This document shows, one piece after another, positions 62,218 to 64,000 of a stretch of 64,000 nucleotides of DNA (positions within the stretch are counted from its first letter, which is position 1; each line of letters starts with the position of its first letter). The notes under the pieces were generated by a model. That model saw only the letters and a program-made list of their open reading frames with translations, was not told the origin of the DNA and searched no databases. The translations under genes and the position numbers were made by a program. Origin of the DNA: Nitrospirillum pindoramense (GTDB lineage Bacteria; Pseudomonadota; Alphaproteobacteria; Azospirillales; Azospirillaceae); contig NZ_VITR01000020.1 of NCBI RefSeq assembly GCF_007827955.1, positions 1 through 64,000 on the forward strand, given 5' to 3'.

Positions 62218-64000
62218 TTAAAACGGCAGCAGCCCCTGGCCCTGACGCATCGTCTTGGGCAGGGCCTCGGCCGCCAGTTCCTCGGCCGCTTCCTGCAGCA
62301 GCACCTCATCCGCCCGGCCGCCCACCATGACACGGCCGATTTCCAGCAGCACGGGCACGGCCAGGGGGGAGATGCGGTCCAGCGCCATGTGGCGGATGCG
62401 CCCTTTCACGCGGGCCAGCATGTCGGCCAAGCGGCGCACGTCGGTCAGGCCGGCGGCGGCCTCGGCACGGGTGGCCTGCAGCAGCAGGTGGCCGGGATCG
62501 TGGCGGCGCAGCACGTCATAGATCAGGTCGGCGCTGACCGTCATCTGGCGCTTGGTCTTCTCCTCGCCCGGATGGCGGCGTTCCAGCGTGCCGGCGATGG
62601 TGGCCACGGTCTGGAAGGTCCGGCGCAGCATGCTGGACTCGTCCATCCATTCCTCCAGGTCGTCGCCCAGCATGTCCTCGGCGAACAGGGCGTCCATGTC
62701 GGTGGCGGTGCTCAGCGACCAGATGGCCAGCACATAGTCGGTGGCGACGAAGCCCAGCGGGTGCAGGCCCAGCCGTTCCATGCGGCGGGTCAGCAGCATG
62801 CCCAGGGTCTGGTGGGCGTTGCGGCCCTCGAAGGTGTAGGCCACCAGGAACTCCTTGCCGCCGCGCGGGAAGGTTTCCACCAGCAGGCCGGTGCGGTCGG
62901 GCAATGCGGAGACATAGCGCTGGATGCGCAGCCACTCCGCCACTTCCGCCGGCAGGTCGCGCCACTGGGCGGGGTCGGCCAGCATGGCGCGCACCCGGTC
63001 GGCCAGGTGGGTGGTCAGCGGCAGGCGGCCGCCGGCATAGACCGGCACCTTGGGCTGGCCCTGGCCGCCCTTGACCACGATGGCGGCGTTATCGCGCATG
63101 CCGACGAAGCGCAGCAGTTGGCCGCCGAAGATGAAGGTGTCGCCCGGCACCAGGCCCTGGATGAAATATTCCTCCACATCGCCGATGGAGCCGCCGTTGG
63201 ACATGCGGACCTTGACCGTCGGCTCCTCCACGATGGTGCCGACGTTCAGGCGGTATTGCCGCGCCACCTGGTAGTTGGCTAGCTGCCACAGCCTATCCTC
63301 CCGCCGGCGCAGGCGCTGGAAGCGTTCATAGGCGCGCAGCGCATAGCCGCCGGTGGCGACGAAATCCATGACCTGCTCGAACCGCTCCCGGGTGAGATGG
63401 GCGTACGGCGCGCAGCTGGTGACCTCGGCGAACAGGTGGTCGGCGTCGAAGGGCCCGGCGCAGGCGGTGCCCACCACGTGCTGGGCCAATACCTCCAGCC
63501 CGCCGGGGCGCGGCGGGTCGCCATCCAGGGTGCCGGCGTGGACGGCGTCGATGGCGGCCTTGCACTCCAGCACCTCGAATCGGTTGGCGGGAACGAGCAA
63601 GGCGCGGGAGGTCAGGTCGATGCGGTGGTTGGCGCGGCCGATGCGTTGCAGCAGGCGGCTGACGCCCTTGGGCGCGCCGATCTGCACCACCAGGTCCACC
63701 GCGGCCCAATCGATGCCCAGGTCCAGCGAACTGGTGGCGACCACGGCGCGCAGGGCGCCCCGGGCCATGGCCGCCTCCACCTTGCGGCGCTGCTCGGTCG
63801 ACAGGCTGCCGTGGTGCAGGGCGATGGGCAGGGCGTCGGCGTTCACCCGCCACAGCTCCTGGAACACCAGCTCGGCCTGGGCGCGGGTGTTGACGAAGAT
63901 CAGGGTGGTGCCGCAGGCCTTCACCTGTTCATAGACGTCCGGCATGGTCTGCAGCGCCATGTGCCCGCCCCAGGGGATCTCCTGGGTTAGCAGGATGCCC
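62218..64000 (-). CDS. lhr: Ligase-associated DEXH-box helicase Lhr, partial
   Basis: C-terminal portion of a large superfamily-2 DNA repair helicase; the gene enters from beyond the right edge, and the open frame continues through 64000 (reads LLTQEIPWGGHMALQTMPD). Visible parts are the second RecA motor domain (TLIFVNTRAQAELVFQELW, LHHGSLSTEQRRKVEAAMARG, ATSSLDLGIDWAAVDLVVQIG, GRANH), then the winged helix and Lhr core (VNRFEVL-like PANRFEVLECK, GDTFIFGGQLLRFVGMRD, LLTRRMERLGLHPLGFVATDY). N-terminal motor motifs are not in view. Accompanies pdeM functionally. Confidence 0.93.
   Translation of the reverse strand, partial: GILLTQEIPWGGHMALQTMPDVYEQVKACGTTLIFVNTRAQAELVFQELWRVNADALPIALHHGSLSTEQRRKVEAAMARGALRAVVATSSLDLGIDWAAVDLVVQIGAPKGVSRLLQRIGRANHRIDLTSRALLVPANRFEVLECKAAIDAVHAGTLDGDPPRPGGLEVLAQHVVGTACAGPFDADHLFAEVTSCAPYAHLTRERFEQVMDFVATGGYALRAYERFQRLRRREDRLWQLANYQVARQYRLNVGTIVEEPTVKVRMSNGGSIGDVEEYFIQGLVPGDTFIFGGQLLRFVGMRDNAAIVVKGGQGQPKVPVYAGGRLPLTTHLADRVRAMLADPAQWRDLPAEVAEWLRIQRYVSALPDRTGLLVETFPRGGKEFLVAYTFEGRNAHQTLGMLLTRRMERLGLHPLGFVATDYVLAIWSLSTATDMDALFAEDMLGDDLEEWMDESSMLRRTFQTVATIAGTLERRHPGEEKTKRQMTVSADLIYDVLRRHDPGHLLLQATRAEAAAGLTDVRRLADMLARVKGRIRHMALDRISPLAVPVLLEIGRVMVGGRADEVLLQEAAEELAAEALPKTMRQGQGLLPF

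Overview
This GC-rich 64 kb window reads as core chromosome of a free-living alphaproteobacterium, most likely Rhodospirillales/Azospirillaceae (the Azospirillum, Niveispirillum and Nitrospirillum group). The evidence is an F0 ATP synthase operon (atpI-B-E-F'-F) carried without the F1 genes and with a duplicated b/b' subunit, a GapR nucleoid protein next to a DUF1244 protein and N-formylglutamate amidohydrolase, minCDE, the J-domain/RT0821-type lipoprotein/pdxH neighbourhood next to fabI-aroC, and ligase-associated repair genes (pdeM, lhr). Genus is inferred only. I saw no tRNA, rRNA, CRISPR array, transposase or prophage gene.

Layout: 0.1-9 kb holds aroC and fabI (minus), a divergent BrkB-type membrane protein, two small-molecule enzymes, a J-domain chaperone, a glycine-zipper lipoprotein, pdxH and a cation efflux pump. 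9-18 kb holds an MBL-fold hydrolase, an anion permease, panC, a DUF6134 protein, a Zur-like regulator followed by a His-rich G3E metallochaperone, a DUF6622/LytTR divergent pair and a ketopantoate-reductase-like gene. 18-21 kb is a cell-envelope block (solenoid exported protein, BON lipoprotein, amidase). 21-28 kb holds yajQ, a hybrid histidine kinase, a dipeptide epimerase, a membrane protein, an orphan protein with an internal duplication behind a sigma-54-type promoter, and a CRTAC1-like repeat protein. 28-32 kb is the class I ribonucleotide reductase locus with an EF-hand lipoprotein between nrdA and nrdB and DnaA-box-like sites at the promoter. 32-41.5 kb holds a TPR/glycosyltransferase-like protein, mntH, panB, a HEAT-like protein, minCDE, a roughly 1 kb non-coding stretch with a candidate small RNA or attenuated leader, and a phoH-family gene. 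41.5-46 kb has a copper-delivery pair (SCO and PCuAC) and the F0 operon. 46-56 kb is mixed metabolism plus a mazEF-type module and gapR. 56-64 kb is DNA repair and light/oxidative stress: an FAD oxidoreductase with photolyase, then pdeM and a truncated lhr separated by an AraC/AhpD-like/VOC insertion.

The less ordinary signals are regulatory or non-coding: a hairpin-plus-core repeat in three convergent gene junctions, a promoter-to-terminator unit upstream of phoH with no reading frame, a sigma-54-like promoter before an unrecognised duplicated protein, a DnaA-box pair at nrdA, and a ChrR/sigma-E-like promoter candidate ahead of the photolyase operon. These are read by eye; no alignment, folding or database search was run.
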